DNA from: [Lactobacillus] rogosae
GTDB taxonomy: Bacteria > Bacillota > Clostridia > Lachnospirales > Lachnospiraceae
DNA: 64,000 bases
Assembly (NCBI GenBank): GCA_900112995.1
Contig: FONU01000018.1
Coordinates: 17,328 to 81,327, forward strand
Reading direction: 5' to 3'
Numbering within the stretch: position 1 is the stretch's first letter; each line of letters starts with the position of its first letter. The notes below the pieces were generated by a model. It had not been told where the DNA came from. It ran no database searches and worked only from the letters and a program-made list of their open reading frames with translations. The translations under genes were made by a program, and so were the position numbers. This document shows positions 52,601 to 61,116 of this stretch, piece by piece.

Positions 52601-53233
52601 GAACTGCTTGGTTACGAGAAAGAAATTCTTGGTGTATATGTAAGCGGACATCCTCTTGATGAATACACTGGAATGGTGAAGAAATATATAACCAATGTAA
52701 CAACAGATTTTGAGATAGATGATGAGACAGGCGAAACTAAGGTAAGAGATGGCAATACTGCTACGATTGGCGGAATGATAATGAATAAAAGCGTTAAGAC
52801 AACCAAGAACGGACAGCTTATGGCATATCTTACAATTGAGGATCTTGTTGGAACTGTTGAGGTAATCGTATTTCCGAGGAACTTTCTTATTAACCGGCCA
52901 GTTATAGATACAGCAGATAAGGTGTTTGTTACAGGAAGGGTTCAGGCAAATGCAGATGAGAACGCAAGGCTTATATGTGATAAGGTTATAGATTTTAACA
53001 CTATTCCAAGAAAGCTCTGGATAAGATTCGAGAGTGAAGAAGAATACCAGTCAAAGCAGAGTGAGCTTAATGATATTCTTTACAATTCAGATGGAAAAGA
53101 TTCTGTTATTATATACTGCACTAAAGAAAATAAAAGGATTGCCATTCCTGCAAGCAGGACTGTACAGGTTAATTCAGAACTTCTTATGAAGCTTAAGGGT
53201 CTGTATGGAGATAAAAATGTTACGACAACATAA
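49697..53233 (+). CDS. dnaE: DNA polymerase III alpha subunit, DnaE type
   Basis: A 1178-residue replicative polymerase. The N-terminal PHP domain starts HLHVHTEYSLLDG (residues 5-17). The polymerase core includes GPGRGSAAGSIVSYCL, the catalytic aspartates in MPDIDVDF, and GLPRHASMHAAGV. The tail has a helix-hairpin-helix and an OB fold (ATIGGMIMNKSVKTTKNG). ATG 49697 follows GGAGGGAG. Low-GC Firmicutes pair DnaE with PolC; polC is not in this window. Confidence 0.96.
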   Translation: MPFTHLHVHTEYSLLDGSSKIKEITKRAAELGMDSLAITDHGVMYGVIDFYRAAKDAGIKPILGCEVYVAPGSRFDKEAGTGDDKYNHLVLLAENNKGYQNLMKIVSRGFTEGFYYKPRVDKEVLRQFGEGIIASSACLAGEVQRYLTRGMYEEAKKVALEYQDIFGKGNFFLELQDHGIAEQHYVNPQLLRMSEETGIELICTNDVHYTYADDAEAHDILLCIQTGKKVTDENRMRYTGGQYYLKSPEEMSDLFKYAPQAIANTEKIAQRCNVEIEFGVTKLPKFAVPDGYTSWTYLNYLCYEGLKKRYPNQAADISVEDFVRKAEEEAVEDRKDVVIKIARDTNNIFERLAYELSVIYSMGYVDYFLIVWDYINYAKRHDIPVGPGRGSAAGSIVSYCLEITDLDPIKYSLIFERFLNPERVSMPDIDVDFCYERRQEVIDYVVAKYGKDCVSQIVTFGTMAARAVIKDVGRVLDLPYAMVDNIAKMVPREIGITIDKAINENPDLRNEYENNEAVRDLIDKSKRLEGLPRHASMHAAGVLICGKPVEDYVPLSTGSDGAVVAQFVMTTLEELGLLKMDFLGLRTLTVIKDAENLIKKHNKDFSIDKIDYTDKGVFDAISTGRCDGIFQLESAGMKSFMKELKPSNLEDLIAGISLYRPGPMDFIPQYIEGKNNQQNVTYACPQLEPILKPTYGCIVYQEQVMQIVRDLAGYSWGRSDLVRRAMSKKKAYVMEQERKNFIYGNPEEGVKGCVNNGIDETVAGKIYDDMIDFAKYAFNKSHAACYAVVSFQTAFLKTYYPVEFMAALMTSVIDNTSKVAGYIYACKQMNINILPPDVNESQMEFSVDNGGIRFAMAGIKSLGRPTINAIINERTSNGTFTSMQDFINRMSDALNKRAVENFIKAGAFDTFGNKRRAMMLVADSMLDNAVKQKKDSMSGQMSLFDFVGEEEKKDYEIKVPDVTEYTKEELLGYEKEILGVYVSGHPLDEYTGMVKKYITNVTTDFEIDDETGETKVRDGNTATIGGMIMNKSVKTTKNGQLMAYLTIEDLVGTVEVIVFPRNFLINRPVIDTADKVFVTGRVQANADENARLICDKVIDFNTIPRKLWIRFESEEEYQSKQSELNDILYNSDGKDSVIIYCTKENKRIAIPASRTVQVNSELLMKLKGLYGDKNVTTT

Positions 53234-53250
53234 AATAATTGTATAAAAAT

Positions 53251-53269
53251 TTAGATAAAAATTATCTAA
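53251..53269 (+). other. AT-rich inverted repeat after dnaE
   Basis: TTAGATAA (53251-53258) and TTATCTAA (53262-53269) pair perfectly around AAA. It is too AT-rich for a strong terminator and may be an operator or weak end signal before pfkA. Confidence 0.3.
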
Positions 53270-53443
53270 AATAATATATCTTTTTAAAGATTTGTGGTAC
53301 TATTAAAAAAGGTTAAACTATTTAGACAATTATAAAGCTGTAAGTGTTATAAAAGTTGTATCTGTTGACAGAGAATACTTTGTTACTTATAAGATATTTA
53401 TATGGTGAATGTCATAGACTTTAGATGAAAGGGGAAATTATTT

Positions 53444-54418
53444 ATGGCTAAAGAAATTAAAACAATCGGTGTATTAACAAGCGGTGGAGATGCCCCTGGT
53501 ATGAATCCTGCAATCAGAGCTGTAGTAAGAACAGCTATTAACAAGGGTCTTAAAGTAAAAGGAATTCAGAAGGGCTACAACGGTCTTATTAATGATGAGA
53601 TTATCGATATGGATAAGAAGAGTGTTTCTGATATTATACAGAGAGGTGGTACAATTCTTTATACTGCTAGATGTCTTGAGTTTATGACAGAAGAAGGACA
53701 GAAGAAGGCTGCTGAGGTATGTAAAAAGCACGGGATTGATGGTATTGTTGTCATAGGTGGTGACGGGTCTTTCCGTGGAGCACAGAAGCTTGCTGAGACT
53801 GGAGTTAATACAATAGGTCTTCCAGGAACAATTGACCTTGATATTGCCTGTACAGACTATACAATTGGTTTTGATACAGCGGTTAACACTGCTATGGAGG
53901 CTATTGATAAGATAAGAGATACATCAACATCTCACGAAAGATGTAGTATTATTGAAGTAATGGGACGTAATGCAGGCTATATTGCACTTTGGTGTGGTAT
54001 TGCTAATGGTGCAGAGGATATTCTTCTTCCAGAGAGATATAATGGTGATGAACAGGCAATAATTAATCACATTATTGACGGAAGAAAGAAAGGCAAGAAG
54101 CATCACCTTATAATTAATGCTGAAGGAATCGGACATTCAACAGGAATGGCAAGAAGAATAGAAGCTGCTACAGGAATAGAGACAAGAGCTACTATTCTTG
54201 GTTATATGCAGAGAGGCGGCTCACCTACATGTAAGGACAGAATGTATGCTTCTATTATGGGTTCTTATGCAGTTGATCTTTTAGTTGCAGGAAAGAGCAA
54301 CAGACTTGTAGCTTATAAGGACGGAAGGTTTGTTGATTATGATATTGATGAGGCACTTGCCATGACTAAGGATATTAGTGATTATGAGTTTAATATAAGT
54401 GCTATGCTTTCTAACTAA
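53444..54418 (+). CDS. pfkA: ATP-dependent 6-phosphofructokinase
   Basis: A 324-residue glycolytic kinase that phosphorylates fructose 6-phosphate. TSGGDAPGMNPAIRAVVR binds nucleotide, and GGDGSFRGA has Gly after GGD, which marks ATP rather than pyrophosphate use. The catalytic loop is PGTIDLDIACTDYTIGFDT, keeping Thr and both Asp but with Leu instead of the usual Asn in TIDND. EVMGRNAGY binds sugar phosphate. GAAAGGGG precedes ATG 53444. Confidence 0.95.
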   Translation: MAKEIKTIGVLTSGGDAPGMNPAIRAVVRTAINKGLKVKGIQKGYNGLINDEIIDMDKKSVSDIIQRGGTILYTARCLEFMTEEGQKKAAEVCKKHGIDGIVVIGGDGSFRGAQKLAETGVNTIGLPGTIDLDIACTDYTIGFDTAVNTAMEAIDKIRDTSTSHERCSIIEVMGRNAGYIALWCGIANGAEDILLPERYNGDEQAIINHIIDGRKKGKKHHLIINAEGIGHSTGMARRIEAATGIETRATILGYMQRGGSPTCKDRMYASIMGSYAVDLLVAGKSNRLVAYKDGRFVDYDIDEALAMTKDISDYEFNISAMLSN

Positions 54419-54439
54419 TTATACAGGAAATGGTGAAAA

Positions 54440-55234
54440 ATGATTACAAGTACAAGTAGTTCGCAGGTTAAGCACGTAGTGAATTTGCAGAAAAAAGCAA
54501 AGTTAAGAAAAGAGGAGAAGCAGTTTGTTGTTGAGGGCGTGAAAATGGTGTCAGAAGCACCGGCAGACAGACTTGTAAAGGTATATGTATCAGAGACTTT
54601 TAAGGCTGATAATGAGGAATTCCTTGAAAGAATGAATTATGACAGCATAGGAAAAGACGTGCTGGAGATTGTGACAGACAACGTGTTTATGCGTATGGCA
54701 GATACACAGACACCACAGGGGATTATGGCAGTTGTCAGAATGACAGATACAGATTTGGAAGGCATACTTTCAGACAAGCACAACCCATTACTTCTTATTA
54801 TTGAAAATCTTCAGGATCCCGGTAATCTTGGAACTATTGTAAGAATGGCTGAAGGTGCAGGCGTTACAGGAATTATTATGAGCAGTAACACAGTTGATAT
54901 ATACAATCCTAAGACAATCCGCTCGACTATGGGTTCACTTTACCGTGTGCCGGTTATATATGTAGATGATATATGCGAGGCGGCTGATGTATGTAAGTCT
55001 AAGGGCGTGACAGTATATGCGGCACACCTTAAGGGTACAGATAATTATAATAAGAAAGATTATACAAACCCTACTGCATTTATGATTGGCAATGAGGGCA
55101 ATGGACTTACAGATAAGTTAGCAGATAAGGCTGATGAATATGTAAGAATTCCAATGCAGGGTGAGGTTGAGTCACTTAATGCTGCTATTGCGTGTACAAT
55201 TCTTACATATGAAGCAGTAAGGCAGAGATTGTAA
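54440..55234 (+). CDS. TrmH/SpoU-family RNA 2'-O-methyltransferase
   Basis: A 264-residue SPOUT methyltransferase. An N-terminal substrate-binding domain (about 1-95; KEEKQFVVEGVKMVSEA) precedes the knot domain with motif 1 ENLQDPGNLGTIVRMAEGAG, motif 2 MIGNEGNGL and motif 3 SLNAAIACTILTYEA. This is the layout of rRNA methyltransferases of the RlmB/TsnR group; the target nucleotide is unknown. It starts 22 bases after pfkA. Confidence 0.92.
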   Translation: MITSTSSSQVKHVVNLQKKAKLRKEEKQFVVEGVKMVSEAPADRLVKVYVSETFKADNEEFLERMNYDSIGKDVLEIVTDNVFMRMADTQTPQGIMAVVRMTDTDLEGILSDKHNPLLLIIENLQDPGNLGTIVRMAEGAGVTGIIMSSNTVDIYNPKTIRSTMGSLYRVPVIYVDDICEAADVCKSKGVTVYAAHLKGTDNYNKKDYTNPTAFMIGNEGNGLTDKLADKADEYVRIPMQGEVESLNAAIACTILTYEAVRQRL

Positions 55235-55320
55235 TAACAGGCAGAAATGTGTCGAAGCTCTCTTTTTAAGGGTACATTTTCATAAATATTTAATAAATGT
55301 TAAATCAGTAATATAAGCAC

Positions 55321-55354
55321 AAAGCCACGGAAACACTGTGTTCCGTGGCTTTTT
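55321..55354 (+). terminator. Rho-independent terminator after the SpoU gene
   Basis: AAAGCCACGGAA (55321-55332) and TTCCGTGGCTTT (55341-55352) pair perfectly with an 8-base loop, followed by T residues. Confidence 0.9.
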
Positions 55355-55363
55355 GTAACAAAT

Positions 55364-55392
55364 TTGACAAATTTGATTAACTTTGCTATTAT
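55364..55392 (+). promoter_or_regulatory. Candidate promoter of the wall hydrolase gene
   Basis: TTGACA (55364-55369) and TATTAT (55387-55392) are spaced by 17 bases, 80 bases before the ATG at 55472. Confidence 0.7.
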
Positions 55393-55398
55393 ACTTTC

Positions 55399-55424
55399 GT
55401 AACAAAATGTAACAATTCTGTAAC
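55399..55424 (+). promoter_or_regulatory. WalR-like direct repeats (TGTAAC-N5-TGTAAC)
   Basis: TGTAAC at 55408-55413 and 55419-55424, five bases apart, fit the WalR/YycF consensus TGTWAH-N5-TGTWAH. A further GTAAC at 55399 and another at 55355 keep about 10-11 base phasing or flank the promoter. The gene downstream encodes a cell-wall hydrolase, the typical WalR target. The position just after the -10 element would suit repression. Confidence 0.5.
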
Positions 55425-55471
55425 ATTTTGTAGGTGCATTTAACAACTTGTGCCGGAAAGGGAAAAACTTT

Positions 55472-56479
55472 ATGAAACTTAGAAGTAGCAAAGCTGCTTG
55501 TTGTTTGGGAGCTACGCTGGTAGTGATGATGATGCCGGTTCTTCCAAAGGTAACAGACGCCAAACCTACCTATGAGCAACACGAAAGTACAATTACTGAT
55601 ACCGAGGTCAGAGTTGCATCATACGCAGCCAATGTTGAGGAAGTAATTTTAACAGGTTATGAAGAACAGCAGGGGCAGATGCAAAATAAAGCGCTTGCAA
55701 TTACAGAACCTTATCTTGATGTATATTCAGCCGATGATGAGAATTCATCAGTTAATGGAAGACTTTATAAGAACACAGTGGTAGATGTGTTGGAAGTTAA
55801 TGGCAGTATGACTAAGATAAGCTCAGGTAATTGCGAAGGATATACTAAGACAGCCGCTTTATTATTCAATCAGGAGGCAGAGGTTATAGCCCAGACTCTT
55901 GATGAAAAAGATATCCTTACAGGATATACAATTGAAGAGGCAGAAGCAAAAGAGGCAGAGGAAGAAGCTGCCAGAATTGCCGAAGAAGAAAGAATTGCAG
56001 CAGAACAGGAAGCTGCAAGGATAGCTGAAGAAGAAAGAATACAGGCAGTTATATCAAGAACAATATCTGGAACAGATATATCGTATAACTCAACAATGAG
56101 CGTAAGTAATGAAGAAATATATCTTCTTGCCTGCATTATTGACTGGGAAGCAGCTTATGAGCCATATGAGGGGAAGCTTGCAGTTGCTAATGTTGTATTA
56201 AACAGAGTTAGAAGCTCTAACTATCCTAATTCAATAACAGGGGTTATATATCAGAAGTCACAGTTCTCAGGAGCATCAGATGGAGCAGGCGGCCCATCAG
56301 CTAAGTTCCAGAACAGACTTAACAGTGGTATCCGTACACAGGAATGTATGGATGCAGCACTTGAGGCATTGTCAGGAAAGAACAATATCGGCGGATATAC
56401 ATCATTCAGAATGGTTTCAATAACCAATCTTTCAGCAATGTCAGACTATGTAATAATCGGTGGACACGTATTCCACTAA
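55472..56479 (+). CDS. Secreted SleB/CwlJ-type cell-wall hydrolase
   Basis: A 335-residue exported protein. A basic signal peptide with an MMMP core is followed by an SH3-like wall-binding segment (about 65-130; YLDVYSADDENSSVNGRLY), an Ala/Glu-rich coiled coil (about 150-195, repeats of EEAARIAEEERI), and a C-terminal Hydrolase_2 domain (IIDWEAAYEPYEGKLAVANVVLNRV with the catalytic Glu; SQFSGASDGAG). The domain cuts peptidoglycan as in spore-cortex enzymes, but in vegetative cells it may serve growth or separation. ATG 55472 has AAAGGG nine bases upstream. Confidence 0.92.
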   Translation: MKLRSSKAACCLGATLVVMMMPVLPKVTDAKPTYEQHESTITDTEVRVASYAANVEEVILTGYEEQQGQMQNKALAITEPYLDVYSADDENSSVNGRLYKNTVVDVLEVNGSMTKISSGNCEGYTKTAALLFNQEAEVIAQTLDEKDILTGYTIEEAEAKEAEEEAARIAEEERIAAEQEAARIAEEERIQAVISRTISGTDISYNSTMSVSNEEIYLLACIIDWEAAYEPYEGKLAVANVVLNRVRSSNYPNSITGVIYQKSQFSGASDGAGGPSAKFQNRLNSGIRTQECMDAALEALSGKNNIGGYTSFRMVSITNLSAMSDYVIIGGHVFH

Positions 56480-56485
56480 ATAAGA

Positions 56486-56530
56486 ATACCAGCCAGTGAA
56501 CAGATAAAAGTCACTGTGCTGGTATTTTTT
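56486..56530 (+). terminator. Rho-independent terminator after the wall hydrolase gene
   Basis: ATACCAGC plus CAGTGA (56486-56499) pairs with TCACTG plus GCTGGTAT (56511-56525), one bulged T, then a run of T. A partial second copy, GCTGGTATTTTT, follows about 40 bases later. Confidence 0.85.
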
Positions 56531-56758
56531 ATGATTAGAAAATAGATGAATGTTACCACGCTGGTATTTTTATAATTAATAAACAGTGATGTAAGCAGGT
56601 AAGTGTTATTTGAATATGTAAGAAGTTGCATTTATGAGCTGTTTGCGATAAAATGTTATCTAAATTTATAAATCGGGTATTATTAGCAGGATAATATGCT
56701 ATAGCCTTAGAGCAGAGATTGTTTACATATGATTTATGCTAAAGAATGGAGGAACATT

Positions 56759-57751
56759 ATGAATCTTAAAGGAAGAGATTTTTTAACATTAAAAGACTAT
56801 ACACCAGAGGAAATAGAATATCTTATAGAATTGGCTGCAAAGCTTAAGAAGATGAAGAAGGACGGAGTTGTTGAACAGCCATTACTTGGAAAGAATGTTG
56901 CTCTTATATTTGAAAAGACAAGTACAAGAACACGTTGTTCATTTGAAGTTGCAGCACACGACCTTGGTATGGGCGTAACTTACTTAGACCCTAAGGGTTC
57001 ACAGATAGGAAAGAAAGAGAGCATAGCAGATACAGCAAGAGTTCTTTGTACAATGTTTGAGGGTATTGAATACAGAGGCTTTGGACAGGAGATAGTAGAA
57101 GACCTTGCAAAGTATTCATCAGTTCCAGTATGGAATGGACTTACTAACGAGTACCACCCAACACAGATGCTTGCTGATATGCTTACAATAAAAGAAAAGC
57201 TTGGAAGATTAAAAGGTGTTAAGTTCGTATATATGGGAGATGCAAGATATAATATGGGTAATTCACTTATGATAGTATGTGCTAAGCTTGGATTACATTT
57301 TACAGCTTGTACAGCTAAGGAATATTTCCCTAATGAAGATCTTGTAAACCAGTGCAGGGAATGGGCTAAAGAAAGTGGCGGTTCTGTAACATTAACAGAA
57401 GATGTTACAGAAGGCACTAAGGGTGCAGAAGTTCTTTACACAGATGTATGGGTATCAATGGGTGAGCCTGATGAGGTATGGACAGAGAGAATTAACGCAC
57501 TTCTTCCATATCAGGTTAATAAGAAGGTAATGGACAATGCTGATAAGAACGCTATATTTATGCATTGCCTTCCAGCTTTCCATGACATAAAGACAACAAT
57601 AGGCAAGGAAATTCACGATAAGTTCGGACTTGATGAAATGGAAGTTACAGATGAGGTATTCGAGTCAGAGCAGTCAGTTGTATTTGATGAGGCAGAGAAC
57701 CGTATGCACACAATCAAGGCTGTAATGGCAGCTACACTTGGAGCATATTAA
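56759..57751 (+). CDS. argF: Ornithine carbamoyltransferase
   Basis: A 330-residue enzyme converting ornithine and carbamoyl phosphate to citrulline. The carbamoyl-phosphate loop [11 protein letters not shown] (about 53-63), [11 protein letters not shown], and the ornithine-binding [10 protein letters not shown] are intact. Sequence alone does not separate biosynthetic ArgF from catabolic ArcB, and no other arginine genes are nearby. ATG 56759 follows GGAGG; the longer frame from 56729 is without support. Confidence 0.95.
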   Translation: MNLKGRDFLTLKDYTPEEIEYLIELAAKLKKMKKDGVVEQPLLGKNVALIFEKTSTRTRCSFEVAAHDLGMGVTYLDPKGSQIGKKESIADTARVLCTMFEGIEYRGFGQEIVEDLAKYSSVPVWNGLTNEYHPTQMLADMLTIKEKLGRLKGVKFVYMGDARYNMGNSLMIVCAKLGLHFTACTAKEYFPNEDLVNQCREWAKESGGSVTLTEDVTEGTKGAEVLYTDVWVSMGEPDEVWTERINALLPYQVNKKVMDNADKNAIFMHCLPAFHDIKTTIGKEIHDKFGLDEMEVTDEVFESEQSVVFDEAENRMHTIKAVMAATLGAY

Positions 57752-57797
57752 ACCTATAAGTAACGTAACTATTAATTGCATAGAAATGAGGATTGGT

Positions 57798-58082
57798 ATG
57801 TATTATACAACAAGTGGTTCTTATAAAAAGACCAAAATGATTATAGATTACACTAATATAGTTCTTACTATTGCAGCAACAGTTATATTTATTATAATAA
57901 TGTTCTTAAGAAGCAGAAGCGGAGTGCTTTTTCCGATAGAGTTTCTTCTTGGAACAGTTGTTAATACACTTACGGCTGTGAAGCATTTTATAAATGGCAA
58001 TAAGGTATCTGGTGTTATAGTTGCAGTGGTGGCACTTCTTCTAGGAATAATGACTGTATTTACTGCACTTGTGGTATTGTAA
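57798..58082 (+). CDS. Small membrane protein, unknown function
   Basis: A 94-residue protein with three hydrophobic helices (about 20-38, 46-62, 70-92) and a Tyr/Lys N-terminus. No catalytic motif is seen. GAGGATT lies before ATG 57798; an upstream frame overlapping argF has no ribosome site. It is 21 bases before birA, suggesting co-transcription. I do not recognise the family. Confidence 0.7.
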   Translation: MYYTTSGSYKKTKMIIDYTNIVLTIAATVIFIIIMFLRSRSGVLFPIEFLLGTVVNTLTAVKHFINGNKVSGVIVAVVALLLGIMTVFTALVVL

Positions 58083-58103
58083 TAATTATAGGACGGTACG
58101 AAT

Positions 58104-59216
58104 ATGAAATCAGAGATATTACATTTGTTAAGAAATGCAGATGGATACATATCAGGACAGCAGTTGTGTGAGGCATTTGGCGTATCAAGGACTGCTGTAT
58201 GGAAAGCTATTAACCAGTTAAAAGAGGAAGGTTATGTTATAGATTCTGTGCAGAACAAAGGCTACAGAATTACAGAATATCCTGATATAATAACAGATAC
58301 AGAGATAAGAAGCCTTCTTATAAAAGACAGTGCAATAAAATCCAGGGCTGATAAAGAACAGGACAGGGAAGCTGGCAATAATGATAGAAATGTAAGCACA
58401 GACAAAGAGTCTTATAACAAGCTTAAAGATAATAGCTCTGATGATAATAAGCTTGAGGGGATATTCCAGCATATCAGATATTTTGAGAAGACAGATTCGA
58501 CTAATAACCAGGCAAAGCTTGCGGCAGAAAGCAATGCTCCTGACGGAACATTATTTGTTGCGGAATGTCAGACAGGCGGCAGGGGACGAAGAGGAAGAAG
58601 CTGGGAGTCACCTGCGGGAACAGGAATATGGATGAGCCTTCTGCTTCGTCCAGATATGAGCCCGGAGAGTGCTTCAATGCTTACACTTGTTCTTGCGATA
58701 GCAATGGTAGAGGCTATAAGGGAAGAAGTCAAGGATATAGATTGTTATATCAAATGGCCTAATGATATCGTTGTGAATGGTAAGAAGATAACAGGCATAC
58801 TTACTGAGATGAGTGCAGAGATGGATCTTATACATTATGTTGTAATAGGCATAGGAATTAATGTCAATACAACAGAATTTGATGAGGCAATAAGGGATAT
58901 GGCTACATCTTTATATCTTGAAACACATAGAAAGATTAAGAGAAGTAATATAATTGCTGCATTTTCAAGAAGCTTTGATAAATATTATCACGAATTCCTT
59001 AAGACTAACGATTTGTCACTGCTTGTCGATAAGTATAATGAACTTCTTATTAATAAGGACAGGACAGTCCGTGCTATATATGAGAAAGAGGAGCTTATAG
59101 CAACAGCGATTGGAATTAATAAAGAAGGCGAGCTTATTGTAAAAGATGAAGCAGGAAAAGAGATTGCAATAAGAGCTGGCGAAGTTTCAGTGAGAGGATT
59201 ATATGGATATGTATAG
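58104..59216 (+). CDS. birA: Biotin--protein ligase / biotin operon repressor
   Basis: A 370-residue bifunctional BirA. Residues 1-60 are a winged helix (SGQQLCEAFGVSRTAVWKAI) for operator binding. The ligase core has GRGRRGRSWESPAG (biotinyl-AMP loop), KWPNDIVVNGKKITGIL and the C-terminal SH3-like cap. Between the two lies an unusually long polar linker (about residues 80-112, rich in Asp, Asn, Lys) missing from typical BirA. It activates biotin and loads it on carboxylases. The next gene overlaps its end. Confidence 0.93.
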   Translation: MKSEILHLLRNADGYISGQQLCEAFGVSRTAVWKAINQLKEEGYVIDSVQNKGYRITEYPDIITDTEIRSLLIKDSAIKSRADKEQDREAGNNDRNVSTDKESYNKLKDNSSDDNKLEGIFQHIRYFEKTDSTNNQAKLAAESNAPDGTLFVAECQTGGRGRRGRSWESPAGTGIWMSLLLRPDMSPESASMLTLVLAIAMVEAIREEVKDIDCYIKWPNDIVVNGKKITGILTEMSAEMDLIHYVVIGIGINVNTTEFDEAIRDMATSLYLETHRKIKRSNIIAAFSRSFDKYYHEFLKTNDLSLLVDKYNELLINKDRTVRAIYEKEELIATAIGINKEGELIVKDEAGKEIAIRAGEVSVRGLYGYV

Positions 59217-59541
59217 TGATGAAAATGTGGTGCTTTGTGCATCTAATTCTTATGAGAAGAAATATTATTTTAACCCGGATTTTGACAGGCTTCCAGAAGA
59301 TATAAAGAACGAATTAAAGATAATGTGTGTTCTTTTTACAGAGGAAGTCGGCGGAATACTTGATATGGAATTTGACGAGGAGGGCAACCTGTTATTCAAA
59401 TCCACAGCAGATGAAGAAGATCTGCTGTATGATGATATAGCGTGCGGACTTCTTGTTAAGAAGAATCAGTATGAAAAAAGAGACCTGCTGGAATCGTTAG
59501 AGATGTTCTATAAAGTATTCTTCTTAGGTTTGGATGAGTAA
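59203..59541 (+). CDS. Small acidic hypothetical protein
   Basis: A 112-residue acidic protein with an alternating strand/helix pattern: KKYYFNPDFDRLPEDIKNELK, VGGILDMEFDEEGNLLF, YDDIACGLLVKK. It resembles a DUF-type family conserved among Lachnospiraceae beside birA/dus genes, but no function is known to me. GAGG lies five bases before ATG 59203, and the start overlaps birA by 14 bases, so translation is coupled. Confidence 0.8.
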   Translation: MDMYSDENVVLCASNSYEKKYYFNPDFDRLPEDIKNELKIMCVLFTEEVGGILDMEFDEEGNLLFKSTADEEDLLYDDIACGLLVKKNQYEKRDLLESLEMFYKVFFLGLDE

Positions 59542-59564
59542 AATATTATAACAACGGAGTTAAG

Positions 59565-60527
59565 ATGAGAATAGGTAATGTTGATATTAAAACAAATGTC
59601 GCATTAGGACCGATGGCAGGAGTAACAGACCTGCCATTTCGTCTTTTATGCAAGGAACAGGGCTGTGGACTTTTGTATACAGAGATGGTGAGTGCCAAGG
59701 CGGTATTGTATAATAATAAAAATACAGAAGAATTATTAAAGACAGATAAGAAAGAAAGTCCGATAGCTGTACAGTTATTTGGTTCAGAACCACAGATAAT
59801 GGCAGACATCGCCAAAAGGCTTGCAGAAAGAGATTTTGATATAATAGATGTCAATATGGGATGCCCAGTTCCTAAGGTGGTTAATAACGGAGAGGGGTCG
59901 GCACTGCTTAAAAATCCCCTGCTTGTAGGAAATATAGTGGAGGCTATGGCAAATGCAGTTGATAAGCCTGTCACCGTAAAGATAAGGACAGGATTTGACG
60001 AAACCTGCATTAACGCTGAAGAAATAGCATATATTATACAGGAGTCAGGTGGGGCCGCGGTTGCGGTTCACGGAAGGACAAGAAGCCAGTATTATTCTGG
60101 AAAGGCTGACTGGGATGTAATAAGGCGTGTTAAAGAAAAGGTTCATATTCCGGTAATAGGCAATGGCGATATAAGAAGTGGTGAAGATGCAGTAAGAATG
60201 TTTAAGGAGACAGGCTGTGATGCCGTTATGATAGGACGCGGGGCACAGGGTAATCCGTGGATATTCAGACAGGTCAAGGACTATCTTGAAACAGGAAATA
60301 TTACAGCACCTCCGTCAATAGATGAGATAGTTGATATGATTATCAGGCACTGCCAGATGTTATGCGATGTAAAGGGCGAATTTACAGCAGTGCGCGAGAT
60401 GCGTAAACATTTTGCGTGGTATACAGCAGGAATAAAGCACGCGGCGGCATTAAGAAATGAAGTTAATCATATAACAAAGCAGGACGAGTTCAATGAATTT
60501 GTACAGCAGATGCGTGGATTGACATAA
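59565..60527 (+). CDS. dus: tRNA-dihydrouridine synthase (DusB type)
   Basis: A 320-residue FMN enzyme that reduces uridine in the tRNA D-loop. LGPMAGVTDLPFRLLC (FMN site), DVNMGCPVPKV with the catalytic Cys, VKIRTGFD, HGRTRSQYYSGKADW and IGRGAQGNPWIF are all classic. It starts 23 bases after the small acidic gene. Confidence 0.95.
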   Translation: MRIGNVDIKTNVALGPMAGVTDLPFRLLCKEQGCGLLYTEMVSAKAVLYNNKNTEELLKTDKKESPIAVQLFGSEPQIMADIAKRLAERDFDIIDVNMGCPVPKVVNNGEGSALLKNPLLVGNIVEAMANAVDKPVTVKIRTGFDETCINAEEIAYIIQESGGAAVAVHGRTRSQYYSGKADWDVIRRVKEKVHIPVIGNGDIRSGEDAVRMFKETGCDAVMIGRGAQGNPWIFRQVKDYLETGNITAPPSIDEIVDMIIRHCQMLCDVKGEFTAVREMRKHFAWYTAGIKHAAALRNEVNHITKQDEFNEFVQQMRGLT

Positions 60528-60616
60528 AGTATTAGTTGAGATATAATATCTTGAACATTTTATTAAGCAATAGTAATAATACTATATAAATATTATTTAT
60601 GGAAAGGTGACGAGCT

Positions 60617-61093
60617 ATGGCAGAGAAACAGTTACTTACAAAAAAAGGATATGAAGAAAGAGTAGCTTTACTTGAGCACTTAAAGGTTGATAGAAGAAAG
60701 GAAGTTGCCCAGAAGTTAAAGGAAGCAAGAGAACAGGGCGATTTATCAGAAAATGCTGAGTACGATGCAGCTAAAGATGAGCAGAGAGATATTGAAACAC
60801 AGATTGCAGAACTTGAAGAAATTCTTAAGAACGCAGAAGTTGTTCAGGATAACAATACAGATAAGGACGCTATCAAGATGGAAAGCGTTGTTAAGCTTCA
60901 CGATGTAGAATATGATGAAGATATTGAATATGTAATCGTAGGTTCTTCAGAAGCAGATAGTCTTAATAACAAGATATCAAATGAATCACCACTTGGAGCA
61001 GCTATGCTTGGCAAGAAGGTTGGAGATACAGTTAAGGTTGAAGCACCAGCAGGAGTTATTGAATATAAGATTATCTCAGTACAGAATGACTAA
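60617..61093 (+). CDS. greA: Transcription elongation factor GreA
   Basis: A 158-residue factor that rescues backtracked RNA polymerase. The N-terminal coiled coil carries the acidic tip in DLSENAEYDAAKDEQ, which reaches the polymerase active site. The C-terminal FKBP-like domain has SPLGAAMLGKKVGDTV. GGAAAGGTGA precedes ATG 60617. It lies 23 bases before lysS, a common pairing in Firmicutes. Confidence 0.96.
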   Translation: MAEKQLLTKKGYEERVALLEHLKVDRRKEVAQKLKEAREQGDLSENAEYDAAKDEQRDIETQIAELEEILKNAEVVQDNNTDKDAIKMESVVKLHDVEYDEDIEYVIVGSSEADSLNNKISNESPLGAAMLGKKVGDTVKVEAPAGVIEYKIISVQND

Positions 61094-61116
61094 TTATATA
61101 TAAAGGAGATAAGAAA

